A stretch of DNA of 64,000 nucleotides from the NCBI RefSeq assembly GCF_013373365.1, contig NZ_CP035925.1:248001-312000 (forward strand), given 5' to 3'. Both the position numbers and the translations under genes were made by a program. Positions within the stretch are counted from its first letter, which is position 1, and every line of letters begins with the position of its first letter. The DNA comes from Lentibacillus sp. CBA3610. Lineage in GTDB: Bacteria > Bacillota > Bacilli > Bacillales > Amphibacillaceae. Of the stretch, positions 44,883-52,829 are shown one piece after another. The notes beneath the pieces are model-generated. The model saw only the letters and a program-made list of their open reading frames with translations. It was not told where the DNA came from and searched no databases.

Positions 44883-45995
44883 TCATCCTTCCTTTCGGGG
44901 TATATCATGAATGATAAGTTTTTCGTTATATAATTCGATAAGCCTTGCCTTAATAAAGATGGCAATCTCCCAAAGTATGGCTATCAGAACAACCCATGCC
45001 CAATAGTCCATGAACGTCCGCTGCAGATTATAGAGTGACTCTGAAATTGGATAAAAGGGATTTTGCTGCATAACCAATGTAAATGTATAGAACATGCCAA
45101 ATGTAAAGATTCGGGACCATTGCGTAACATCGTATGTAAAGATCGCCTTATTCCAGCCGTATTGCTTGATGCGCTTTACGGCCCGGGCAACTTCAACTAT
45201 CTCAACAATGATTAGTAATGCGAACACTAATAACCAAAAATAAGTGACAAAGCCCGGTGCAAAAGTGTTTGTTGTGACAATTGCCAGCCCCGTAATCGAC
45301 AGCGCGCCATGAATAATACAGTTCGTATTTGCCCAATCGTCAGCAAGGGTCCAGTTATTGTGTCTTATATACCTGTTAAAAAGCAATATGATTCCGGCCA
45401 GATAAAAAATGATTCCTAATATGATGATACCTCGTGAAAAATAAACCGGAAACTGAAAAAAGACGTTGTTCAATAAAACAATAATCGACTGTGTGCCGAC
45501 GGTTGACAGTAATATGGCTCCATGAACCGGAAAGTCTCTGTGGTCAACTAGTAATTGTTTAAAATTATACAAGCAATTGGCCAGAAAGAAAAGCCATAAA
45601 AACGTATTAAAAATCGCCATGGCCTGTGTCAATAATAAAATTTCCGGGAAATATCTCAGGAATACATTACACAGTACCGACACACCTGCAATCCATGTTC
45701 CAATAACAAATGAATTGACCGGGTTTTGGATGAACGGAATCAGAAAATCCCGATGAAAAAACTGGATTGATAAATCTTTGTAAATAATCACCCAGGCTAC
45801 AAGCAGAAAAAATGCCAAATATCTCCCGTATTCAACATCGAGAACCGGGAATGCCTCAACTGCCCCGATCAGAAAAATTCCACCGCCCATAATGATGGCA
45901 CCGGATGCGGGTTCGATTTTTTTGTAGTATCCTTTAAGTAACATAACTATCCACGTCCATATTAGATTAAGCTCCACTGAAGATTCATTATTCAC
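44883..45995 (-). CDS. Ten-TM membrane protein, possibly TDT/SLAC1-like
   Basis: A 370-residue integral membrane protein with about ten hydrophobic helices and short loops, and little soluble domain. The start IEPASGAIIMGGGIFLIGAV resembles the first helix of TDT (TehA/SLAC1) anion channels and dicarboxylate transporters, but I cannot confirm the pore Phe. The GTG at 45995 has no ribosome site and sits at the predicted transcription start, so an internal ATG (45944) may be the true start. Upstream is a perfect GTGATA/TATCAC palindrome. It overlaps none but abuts carbonic anhydrase by zero to one base. Confidence 0.68.
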   Translation of the reverse strand: MNNESSVELNLIWTWIVMLLKGYYKKIEPASGAIIMGGGIFLIGAVEAFPVLDVEYGRYLAFFLLVAWVIIYKDLSIQFFHRDFLIPFIQNPVNSFVIGTWIAGVSVLCNVFLRYFPEILLLTQAMAIFNTFLWLFFLANCLYNFKQLLVDHRDFPVHGAILLSTVGTQSIIVLLNNVFFQFPVYFSRGIIILGIIFYLAGIILLFNRYIRHNNWTLADDWANTNCIIHGALSITGLAIVTTNTFAPGFVTYFWLLVFALLIIVEIVEVARAVKRIKQYGWNKAIFTYDVTQWSRIFTFGMFYTFTLVMQQNPFYPISESLYNLQRTFMDYWAWVVLIAILWEIAIFIKARLIELYNEKLIIHDIPRKEG

Positions 45996-46000
45996 TTAGC

Positions 46001-46060
46001 ATTATATCATTTTTTTGTAATTTTTCATTTTGATGTTAAGTAAAACGTGATAAGTATCAC
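46001..46060 (-). promoter_or_regulatory. Promoter with perfect Fnr/CRP-type palindrome for the membrane protein/CA operon
   Basis: GTGATAAGTATCAC (46047-46060) is a perfect 14-bp palindrome matching TGTGA-N6-TCACA. On the minus strand TATAAT (46006-46001) lies downstream, placing the box centre roughly 60 bases before the predicted start, the class I activator position. Confidence 0.68.
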
Positions 46061-46253
46061 AAAAAAGTGTGGCGATTTTATGGACAATAGTTGTGTTTAA
46101 TTCTATGTATGACCGGAATGGCATAATTGCAGCCAACGGATCAAATTTCTTCAAGTAAATGGTACAATATAAAGACAACATCATCGTTATTCTTTCTTAA
46201 ATGAAATATAATCAAAAACAGGCAGCTGTATTTTGCCATATAGGCGGTGACTT

Positions 46254-47075
46254 ATGAATAACGATAGGAGAAATCATGACATTATTGATGACGATTTATA
46301 TGAAGAGCTCGATGAGGAAGAGTTGTATGAGCTTGTTGAACAAGAACGGCAAAAAGCGCTGGCAAGGTCAAGGGAGGAAAAAAATAACCCAAGACCTAAG
46401 CGTCCATTCCCCAAATGGCTGTTTTGGCTGATTGCGGCTGTTATGGTGTTAAATGTTGTATCGCTTATTCCACGAACATTTTCTATTCCGGCGATTGATT
46501 TTTTAATGACTTCCACCAAGCTCTCGACTCAGGAAAACATTCAGACTTACAAGGAAGCTGTTGTCGTTATCGAAACAGATGACTCCAGGGGGACCGGATT
46601 CGCCATATCACGTGACGGTACGATCATAACCAATCACCATGTCGTTGAAGGCGAAGATGAGGTGACTGTGGGCTTCCCTGAGGAAGGGCTGTTTTCCGGA
46701 AATGTTGTTGAGACATATCCATCCGTTGATCTGGCCGTATTGGAAATCAGCGGAAATAGTCTGCCTCATCTTGAGCTTGCGGATGAAACCGCGTTTGAAT
46801 CTGGTGAAGAACAGGTTTATTTCATCGGTAATCCAACCAATTTCAACGGCATAGCGAATGAGGGAAGCGTTATTGATGAGATTCGTTTAAATGGTTGGGA
46901 AGAGCCGGTTATTATGATGGACGCACCAGTCTTCCGTGGCAATAGCGGAAGTCCGGTCATTAATATGGATGGAGAAGTTATCGGTATTGTGTTCGCCACG
47001 CTTCATCATGATACCCATGGCCGTGTTGGTCTGTTTATCCCAATCGACTATTATTATGATTACCATCATAACTGA
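46254..47075 (+). CDS. Membrane-anchored trypsin-like (HtrA-type) protease without PDZ
   Basis: A 273-residue protein: an acidic, charged cytoplasmic N-terminus (about 1-50), one membrane helix (about 53-72, WLFWLIAAVMVLNVVSLI), then a chymotrypsin-fold protease outside. Triad: His in TNHHVVEG (about 127), Asp in SVDLAVLEI (about 158) and Ser in RGNSGSPVINM (about 229). No PDZ domain follows, unlike DegP/HtrA, so its substrates or control must differ. ATG 46254 follows GGCGGTG, a weaker site. It is a single gene upstream of a PRC-barrel gene. Confidence 0.85.
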   Translation: MNNDRRNHDIIDDDLYEELDEEELYELVEQERQKALARSREEKNNPRPKRPFPKWLFWLIAAVMVLNVVSLIPRTFSIPAIDFLMTSTKLSTQENIQTYKEAVVVIETDDSRGTGFAISRDGTIITNHHVVEGEDEVTVGFPEEGLFSGNVVETYPSVDLAVLEISGNSLPHLELADETAFESGEEQVYFIGNPTNFNGIANEGSVIDEIRLNGWEEPVIMMDAPVFRGNSGSPVINMDGEVIGIVFATLHHDTHGRVGLFIPIDYYYDYHHN

Positions 47076-47147
47076 CCTTGTTGTTTAGCCCGCATAACCA
47101 CAGGGAATAGCATTGTAAAATCCACGAAACGCAGGAGGTGCTTGACA

Positions 47148-47849
47148 ATGCTGTTTTTCGCATCAGATCTCAATGAATATAATATTGATGCTTCCGATGG
47201 TCAAATGGGAAAAATACAGGATTTATATTTTGATGATGACAAATGGGTTGTGCGTTATGCCGTATTGGATGTCAGAAAGTGGCTGCCATCAAGACGGATT
47301 TTGCTCTCACTAGGATCGTTCCAGTCGATTGATAGTCAAAATCAGCGTATCAATGTTGAACATGATAAAGAAACTGTCCGGAACAGTCCGTCCATACCTG
47401 CTGATGCACCATTTTCCAAAGATTTGGAAATAGCATTGACAGGATATTACGGCTGGAGCAGGTATTGGCTCGGTGGTATGCTGTGGGGCACGGAAGATAT
47501 ACCCGGAACCAATACTGATGAACAGCTGTCAGATGAGGACAGGTTTATGCAGGAGTCAGAGCATTATTTGCGAAGTGAAGTGGAGACAAGGGCGTTCAGA
47601 GTACATGCAAATGATGGCAAGGCCGGTGCTGTAGCGGATTTCCTGATCGATGATGTCTACTGGAAAATCCGTTATGTTGCCGTTCAAAAAGGTGATTTTG
47701 CTGCCGATGATAAATTGCTCCTGATAGAACCCGGAGAAATACAATCAGTTGATTGGATGGACGGGCATATATACATTAATAGCTCTCTTAAAGAGTTGAA
47801 TGAACTAACAAGTTACGGATCAAAAGATGAAGTTACCCATGCATCGTGA
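47148..47849 (+). CDS. PRC-barrel protein (two barrels)
   Basis: A 233-residue cytoplasmic protein with two PRC-barrel domains: one from about residue 3 (FASDLNEYNIDASDGQMGKI...VRYAVLDVRKWLPSRRILLS) and one from about 142 (RSEVETRAFRVHANDGKAGA...IRYVAVQ). PRC barrels bind RNA or other proteins in ribosome maturation and photosynthetic systems; this two-barrel type in Bacillaceae has no known role. ATG 47148 follows AGGAGG. The acidic, soluble character fits a cytoplasmic partner. Confidence 0.83.
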   Translation: MLFFASDLNEYNIDASDGQMGKIQDLYFDDDKWVVRYAVLDVRKWLPSRRILLSLGSFQSIDSQNQRINVEHDKETVRNSPSIPADAPFSKDLEIALTGYYGWSRYWLGGMLWGTEDIPGTNTDEQLSDEDRFMQESEHYLRSEVETRAFRVHANDGKAGAVADFLIDDVYWKIRYVAVQKGDFAADDKLLLIEPGEIQSVDWMDGHIYINSSLKELNELTSYGSKDEVTHAS

Positions 47850-47869
47850 CAAATTATGACACGTGATAA

Positions 47870-47900
47870 AAGATGTCTGAAACAGGGCATCTTTTTTGAC
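47870..47900 (+). terminator. Terminator of the PRC-barrel gene
   Basis: AAAGATGTC pairs with GGGCATCTTT around TGAAACA, then TTTT. Confidence 0.7.
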
Positions 47901-47934
47901 TGGCTGTTTTCTCAAAGGTTGTTGTTTTGCCACA

Positions 47935-48585
47935 AAACCGATAAACTGCGAAACAACTTTTGGAATGTGTTTCTCCAATTCTATCGGCATTGGGTACTCG
48001 TCCGTCCACTGCGGAAAATACTCCCTTTCGCGGGAACGCCTCAGCCTCCTCGCTCGCGGCCAACACGATTGTTGGTCGCGGAGGCGTTGGCTATTGACGT
48101 GGCGATTTAGCCTTTGTTCCTTGAACGCTCGCTGCCGGGGTCTTCAGACGTTCCTTTTCCCGCAGGAGTGTCGCATTTTTCCGCAGCTTCGAGTCGTGTT
48201 TCTGTTCTAGTGGAGAAGATTCAATCTACAGAAAGTCACACGAGCGGAGGAAATACACGGAGACTCCTGCGGGAAAAAAAGTGATCAATGTGAGACCCCG
48301 CAGCGACGAGCAAAACATCACGAGTAGGCTGCGAGTTTGCGAGGAGTGCTTGCTTCGCCGACACACTTTGCAACACGACGAGCACACAGGAACGAGCGAG
48401 GAGGCTCACGGGTCACCCGCGGAAAGCGACGAGCAAACATCCACCGAGTAAGCTACGAGTTTGCGAGGAGTTGCTGGCTCCGCCGAATTCTCTTGCAACA
48501 CGACGAGCACCAAGTGTATTTCCGGAGCGGTGTCATTGCACACAAATTTTTCAGTGTGTCGCATTTTATATCGACTACGAAAATA
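47935..48585. repeat. MITE-like composite repeat, element III, with nested inserts
   Basis: Left end ACCGATAAACTGCGAAACAA, right end TGTCGCATTTTATATCGACT, inverted versions of each other. Two GC-rich modules lie inside in opposite orientation. The second is interrupted by two small inserts bounded by GACGAGCA at 48305 and 48377, and at 48428 and 48502 (inner lengths of about 64-66 bp). No gene is present from 47850 to 48741. Confidence 0.8.
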
Positions 48586-48760
48586 TAATCGAAAAGTAAT
48601 GGTTTTTTAAATGAAATGTAATGAACCTGTGATAGCAACACATGACATGGTGCGTTACGATTGGTGATATCAGTCAGATTATCATATAAAGATGGTGAAT
48701 ATAGTGTATATTAACGATTTAACCATAAATGTGTCAATAGATTGCGATTCACTGAAACCC

Positions 48761-48789
48761 ACACCCAAAAAATGCTTTTTGAGAACGAA
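48761..48789 (+). promoter_or_regulatory. Candidate SigI autoregulatory promoter
   Basis: ACACCC at 48761-48766 and CGAA at 48786-48789 are 19 bases apart, resembling the ACCCCC ... CGAA promoters recognised by SigI in Bacillus. The sigI start is 25 bases further. Confidence 0.55.
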
Positions 48790-48813
48790 CGTTGTATTGG
48801 CTGGGGGTGTTGC

Positions 48814-49545
48814 ATGTTGATGAGCGATCAGCCATTAACAGAGATACCTCTTGAAGATATGATCGTCTCGGCACAGGAGGGCGATTATATGATTCAAAAT
48901 TATCTCTTGAAAAGCTATCAGCCATTTATCGCTAAAAGCGTTTCAGAAGTGTGTAAACGTTATATTGATCCTAAAACAGATGATGAATTCAGTGTTGGAT
49001 TAAATGCCTTTAATGAGGCTATCATGTCGTATTGCCCCGGAAAGGGAAGTTCCTTTTTGGCATTTGCTAAACTGGTTGTGAAGCGGAAAGTCATTGATTA
49101 TATCCGCTATGTTCAGAAAACACCAGTTGCCGTATCTTTGGATGAGAACTATGATGAGGAACAGATGGAAAATCCGGTGGAAGTTGTTGCGGTAAAGGCA
49201 TATTACCGTGAGGCACAGAATACTTGGAATCTCAGGGAAGAAATCCTCGATTTTAAAGAAAAACTGCGGAGCTATAAATTGTCATTAATTGAGCTGACAG
49301 AGGTTTCACCTAAACATAAAGATGCTCGGGAAACAGCCATTTCAGTGGCGAGAATCCTGCATAATGATGAAAAATTAAGAGCATTTGTACAAAAAAAGAA
49401 AAAGTTACCGTTGAAGAACTTAGCTAATCAGGTTAATGTCAGCAAAAAAACGCTGGAAAGAAATCGTAAGTTTATTCTGGCGATTTTCATTATCCTGGAA
49501 GAAGATTACACATATTTAAAGGAGTATCTTAAGGGGGTGGGTTAG
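48814..49545 (+). CDS. sigI: RNA polymerase sigma factor SigI
   Basis: A 243-residue heat- and envelope-stress sigma factor of the SigI class. The start QPLTEIPLEDMIVSAQEGDY and the sigma-2 region (LLKSYQPFIAKSVSEVCKRY, then EFSVGLNAFNEAIMSYCPGK, then FLAFAKLVVKRKVIDYIR) are diagnostic; the C-terminal half ends with the LKNLANQVNVSKKTLERNRKF helix-turn-helix. ATG 48814 follows GGGGGTG; ATG 48820 is possible. rsgI overlaps the stop by one base, so the pair is coupled. A SigI-type promoter in front suggests autoregulation. Confidence 0.93.
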   Translation: MLMSDQPLTEIPLEDMIVSAQEGDYMIQNYLLKSYQPFIAKSVSEVCKRYIDPKTDDEFSVGLNAFNEAIMSYCPGKGSSFLAFAKLVVKRKVIDYIRYVQKTPVAVSLDENYDEEQMENPVEVVAVKAYYREAQNTWNLREEILDFKEKLRSYKLSLIELTEVSPKHKDARETAISVARILHNDEKLRAFVQKKKKLPLKNLANQVNVSKKTLERNRKFILAIFIILEEDYTYLKEYLKGVG

Positions 49546-50357
49546 TGAAAAAAGGAATTGTGATGGAAAAGCATCGTGATTTCATCATTGTTATGCGAAA
49601 AGATGGTGCATTCCAAAAAGCATCTCCGCTGGAAAACGAAGATGCATCCGTTGGCATGGAAGTCAGTTATAAGCCCTTCGCCGGTAAACGCCGCCCCCTG
49701 TTTTACTACATAACCAAAAAGAAGTTTATCTCGTTTCAAATAGCAGCCATCTTCTGCCTGTTATTATTATTAATGCCATTTTATTTTATGGTGGACGAGA
49801 ATCAAACATATGCATATGTTAATATTACCGTCAATCCAAATTTGGAATTAGAAATTGACGATGAATTAAATGTAAAATCGATTTCTCCCTTAAATGATGA
49901 TGCAGAGGATGTTTTACAGAAGCTGGCAGGTTTTGAAGGTGATCATTTGGAGAACGTCATTCAGCAAATTATGAACGAAAGTGAAGAAACGAACCTGTTA
50001 CAAAATGGAAAAAGCTTGCTTGCAGGCGTAAGTTATATCCAGGATACACATACTCTTTCAGTTACCCAAGCGATTGATGATTACTTTATGGAGCAAGATG
50101 AAGGATGGCGCATCGTAACATTTCAGATTCCAAAAGACATTCGGAAGGCTTCCCGGGATAATGAGCAATCGATGAATGAATTGATGGCAGTAAATCTCAT
50201 TGAAACCGATGCTTACGCAGAGAGTGCAGACGCGGATATATCTGTTGATGATAACGAAAAAGAAATTATACATTCATTTTATAACAATCATCACAGTGAT
50301 TCGGAGTCTGCCGCCAAAGAAAAAGTGACACAAAACAATGGTAAAGCGCCAAAATAA
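49545..50357 (+). CDS. rsgI: Anti-sigma-I factor RsgI
   Basis: A 270-residue single-pass protein: the cytoplasmic RsgI-N domain (about 1-60, GIVMEKHRDFIIVMRKDGAF...) that holds SigI, one membrane helix (about 66-85), and an extracellular part that starts YAYVNITVNPNLELEIDDEL, the typical RsgI surface domain, with an Asp/Ser/His-rich tail. It lacks the carbohydrate-binding modules of clostridial RsgI proteins. GTG 49545 overlaps sigI's TAG (TAGTG). Signal input from outside would release SigI by cutting the factor. Confidence 0.93.
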   Translation: MKKGIVMEKHRDFIIVMRKDGAFQKASPLENEDASVGMEVSYKPFAGKRRPLFYYITKKKFISFQIAAIFCLLLLLMPFYFMVDENQTYAYVNITVNPNLELEIDDELNVKSISPLNDDAEDVLQKLAGFEGDHLENVIQQIMNESEETNLLQNGKSLLAGVSYIQDTHTLSVTQAIDDYFMEQDEGWRIVTFQIPKDIRKASRDNEQSMNELMAVNLIETDAYAESADADISVDDNEKEIIHSFYNNHHSDSESAAKEKVTQNNGKAPK

Positions 50358-50361
50358 TATA

Positions 50362-50395
50362 TGAAGAATGCACCGGACAATGGTGCATTCTTCAT
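50362..50395 (+). terminator. Terminator of sigI-rsgI
   Basis: GAATGCACC / GGTGCATTC with a 7-nt loop, then TTC and T-rich DNA. Confidence 0.78.
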
Positions 50396-50439
50396 ATTTC
50401 AGGTTGATGGTATATCCTGCAAGGTGTTTTGTGCTTTAT

Positions 50440-50676
50440 TTACACTTCCATAGCAACCGGTGGGGTGTATTTCATGGCATGGTCAATATAATACAGTAAC
50501 TCATCATGTGTTTCGATAATTTTAACTTGTTCAGGTGAGTAGTGGTAAGCATGCAGGAAGAGCTGGATTTTTTTGGACAGCATGTCATCATTTGTGCGGA
50601 CCATCAGCACAAGCAGTTCATCCCACTGTCCCCATAGCGTATAATATAGCGCTTTGTCGTAATCAGGAATTTCCAT
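50440..50676 (-). CDS. yhdB: YhdB-like small protein
   Basis: A 78-residue cytoplasmic protein: MEIPDYDKALYYTLWGQWDE at the start, then LLVLMVRTNDDMLSKKIQLF. The D-Y-D-x-A-L-Y-Y-T and Q-W-D-E-L-L-V-L-M-V-R-T patterns resemble YhdB-family proteins of Bacillus as I remember them. The role is unknown. ATG 50676 follows GGAGGGC. It is convergent with sigI-rsgI and divergent from the spore lipoprotein. Confidence 0.65.
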   Translation of the reverse strand: MEIPDYDKALYYTLWGQWDELLVLMVRTNDDMLSKKIQLFLHAYHYSPEQVKIIETHDELLYYIDHAMKYTPPVAMEV

Positions 50677-50778
50677 TTTTTGCCCTCCTTCATGTTGAAA
50701 AGGATTCAGTTATAGTCTCCCCAAATATTATTTATATTGTCTGCAAGAAAAATGGTGTCTCTGCTATTTTTTGTAAAA

Positions 50779-50808
50779 CGTATAAATTCATCTTACTGTT
50801 ACATACTA
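50779..50808 (+). promoter_or_regulatory. SigG/SigF-like forespore promoter
   Basis: CGTATA at 50779-50784 and CATACTA at 50802-50808 with 17 bases between fit the SigG pattern (gnATR, about 18, CATnnTA). The gene behind is a spore lipoprotein. Confidence 0.55.
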
Positions 50809-50837
50809 ACCCCAAAACAGTAAGGAGGATTTAAATA

Positions 50838-51524
50838 ATGAAATGGAAACTTTTTAGCATGATGCTGGCAGCGACACTTGCTCTTGCTGCTTGTGGCACG
50901 GGCAATGACGGGAACAATGGAACCGACGAAGGGCAAAATAATAATGACAATGTTGAACAAACACGTTTTGGTAATGATGACCAGGGAACAGATAACATGA
51001 ACAACCGGAATAACAACAATGAGTTCAACAATGGCAATCGTACACGGAACACGGATGAACAGGGAAACAATCAAAACAATAATAATGAGAATCAATATGA
51101 ATTGGCCGATGAAGCTGCAGAGAGAATCAGCGATCAAGTGGACGGTATTGACAATGCCTATGTGGTAAAAACAGATAATAATGCATATGTAGCTGCCGAA
51201 TTGGACCAGGATAACAACAATGGCAACAATAACAACAATACGAACAACAATAACAACGCGAACATTAATGGAACAACCAACAATAATGACAATAACAATG
51301 AAGGCGGCGAATTAACGGACGCCGTAAAAGAGGAAATCTCCGGAATTGTGAGAACGGTTGATCCGGATGTTGACAATGTATATGTTTCAACAAACCCTGA
51401 TTTCTTTGATTTAGCGAACAATTATGCTGATGATGCCGATAGTGGTGAGCCGGTTGAAGGGTTATTCGATCAAATGGGTAATATGATTGAACGCATTTTC
51501 CCGCAGCAAGGAAATAATAATTAA
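50838..51524 (+). CDS. YhcN/YlaJ-family sporulation lipoprotein, Asn-rich
   Basis: A 228-residue lipoprotein: signal peptide MKWKLFSMMLAATLALAACG with lipobox Leu-Ala-Ala-Cys19. Two Asn/Asp/Gly-rich low-complexity stretches (about 25-83 and 120-158) interrupt the folded YhcN/YlaJ domain (ELADEAAERISDQVDGIDNA...VKEEISGIVRTVDPDVDNVY). In B. subtilis such lipoproteins are made in the forespore and sit on the spore inner membrane; YhcN is an example. A forespore-type promoter lies upstream. The Asn-rich parts look like slipped-strand expansions of AAY codons. Confidence 0.86.
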   Translation: MKWKLFSMMLAATLALAACGTGNDGNNGTDEGQNNNDNVEQTRFGNDDQGTDNMNNRNNNNEFNNGNRTRNTDEQGNNQNNNNENQYELADEAAERISDQVDGIDNAYVVKTDNNAYVAAELDQDNNNGNNNNNTNNNNNANINGTTNNNDNNNEGGELTDAVKEEISGIVRTVDPDVDNVYVSTNPDFFDLANNYADDADSGEPVEGLFDQMGNMIERIFPQQGNNN

Positions 51525-51606
51525 ACAACAAACAGCTTATTAAATGAATGGGTGGCACACATGATGTGTACACCCAATTTTTTTGCGATTTTATTCAACA
51601 TTTGCT

Positions 51607-51649
51607 ATTCTATACATAGAATCCATATTAAACATAGTCGTATACTATG
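51607..51649 (+). promoter_or_regulatory. Two palindromes upstream of the yrrT operon
   Basis: ATTCTAT-AC-ATAGAAT (51607-51622) and CATAGT-CGTAT-ACTATG (51633-51649) lie just before the yrrT ribosome site. In B. subtilis this operon is repressed by CymR; neither palindrome matches the CymR site convincingly, so the protein bound is open. Confidence 0.4.
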
Positions 51650-51677
51650 AAATAATAACCATTGGGGATGACAATAG

Positions 51678-52316
51678 ATGGGACGTGAGTTTTTAGACTT
51701 ATTTGATGATTGGGCAGACTCATATGAAGACAGTGTCGCAGGGGTTGATCCGCAATATAGAGCTGTTTTCAAAAATTATGATATCATTCTAAGTGAAGTG
51801 GCAAAATGTGCTTTCGGAAATACACTGGAATTTGGTGTCGGAACCGGGAATTTAACAAAAAAGCTGCTGGATTCCGGGTGCCAGGTGACAGGAATAGAGC
51901 CATCTTCGGCTATGCGGGAAAAAGCTTCGGCCAAACTTCCGTCTCTTTCCCTGGTTGAAGGTGATTTCATTGATTATCCGACACCCGTTGAACCTGTTCA
52001 CACGATTGCAAGTTCTTTTGCCTTCCATCATCTGACAGATATTGAAAAGAATGAGGCTGTTATGCAATATGCTGAGCTTCTGCAGCCTATGGGAAAAATT
52101 GTGTTTGCAGACACGGTATTTGAAACAGATGAACATAAGGAACGGGCGATACACAAAGCACGGAATCAAGGGTTTACGGATTTAGTGGAGGATTTGCAGC
52201 GCGAGTATTATACGACATTGCCAGAAATGAGGCGCATTTTTACAGCGAACGGCTTTCATGTTACGTTTGAACAAATGAATGATTTCGCCTGGTTGATAAT
52301 GGCAGTGAAAAAATAA
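51678..52316 (+). CDS. yrrT: SAM-dependent methyltransferase YrrT
   Basis: A 212-residue class I methyltransferase. SAM-binding motif I is NTLEFGVGTGNLTKKLL (about 48-64), acidic motif II is VTGIEPSSAMREKA, and YFHHLT-like FAFHHLTDIEKNEAV follows. The start GREFLDLFDDWADSYEDSVA is that of YrrT, first gene of the B. subtilis yrrT-mtnN-mccA-mccB-yrhC operon for methionine-to-cysteine conversion. ATG 51678 is preceded by a TTGGGGATG region. Here luxS takes the second place. Confidence 0.9.
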   Translation: MGREFLDLFDDWADSYEDSVAGVDPQYRAVFKNYDIILSEVAKCAFGNTLEFGVGTGNLTKKLLDSGCQVTGIEPSSAMREKASAKLPSLSLVEGDFIDYPTPVEPVHTIASSFAFHHLTDIEKNEAVMQYAELLQPMGKIVFADTVFETDEHKERAIHKARNQGFTDLVEDLQREYYTTLPEMRRIFTANGFHVTFEQMNDFAWLIMAVKK

Positions 52317-52358
52317 AAATAACTTTAAAGAGGGAGCGATTGACGATGGCAGAGAAAA

Positions 52359-52814
52359 ATGAATGTGGAGAGTTTTAACCTGGACCATACAAAAGTTGCA
52401 GCACCATATGTTCGTCTTGTTGGGGTGACAACGGGGTCAAGCGGTGACAAAGTGTACAAATATGATATTCGCTTTAAACAGCCGAATAAAGAGCATATGG
52501 ATATGCCTGGATTGCATTCAATTGAGCATCTGATGGCCGAAAACATCCGGAATCATATGGATAATGTGCTGGACATCGGCCCAATGGGATGCCAGACAGG
52601 ATTTTATTTGTCCATCCTGAATAATGACAGTTATGACGATGTACTGGAAGCACTCGAAAAAACGCTTCAGGACGTAATGGAAGCAGATGAAGTGCCGGCA
52701 TGCAATGAAGTCCAGTGCGGCTGGGCAGCCAACCACAGTCTTGAAGGCGCACAATCAATCGCAAAAGATATGCTGGATAAAAAAGATGAGTGGCAGCAAG
52801 TCTTTGCAGAGTAA
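52359..52814 (+). CDS. luxS: S-ribosylhomocysteine lyase
   Basis: A 151-residue LuxS: it splits S-ribosylhomocysteine into homocysteine and the precursor of autoinducer-2. Metal ligands His53, His57 ([10 protein letters not shown], with Glu56) and Cys120 (NEVQCGWAA) and catalytic Cys78 (PMGCQTG) are in place. A strong ribosome site (AGAGGGAG) faces an ATG at 52346 that runs out of frame after ten codons; removing one A from the run at 52353-52357 would extend LuxS to MAEK-MNVESF. As written, translation must begin at ATG 52359. The indel may be a sequencing error or a real weakening of expression. Confidence 0.9.
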   Translation: MNVESFNLDHTKVAAPYVRLVGVTTGSSGDKVYKYDIRFKQPNKEHMDMPGLHSIEHLMAENIRNHMDNVLDIGPMGCQTGFYLSILNNDSYDDVLEALEKTLQDVMEADEVPACNEVQCGWAANHSLEGAQSIAKDMLDKKDEWQQVFAE

Positions 52815-52829
52815 GAGGTGCCTGAGACG

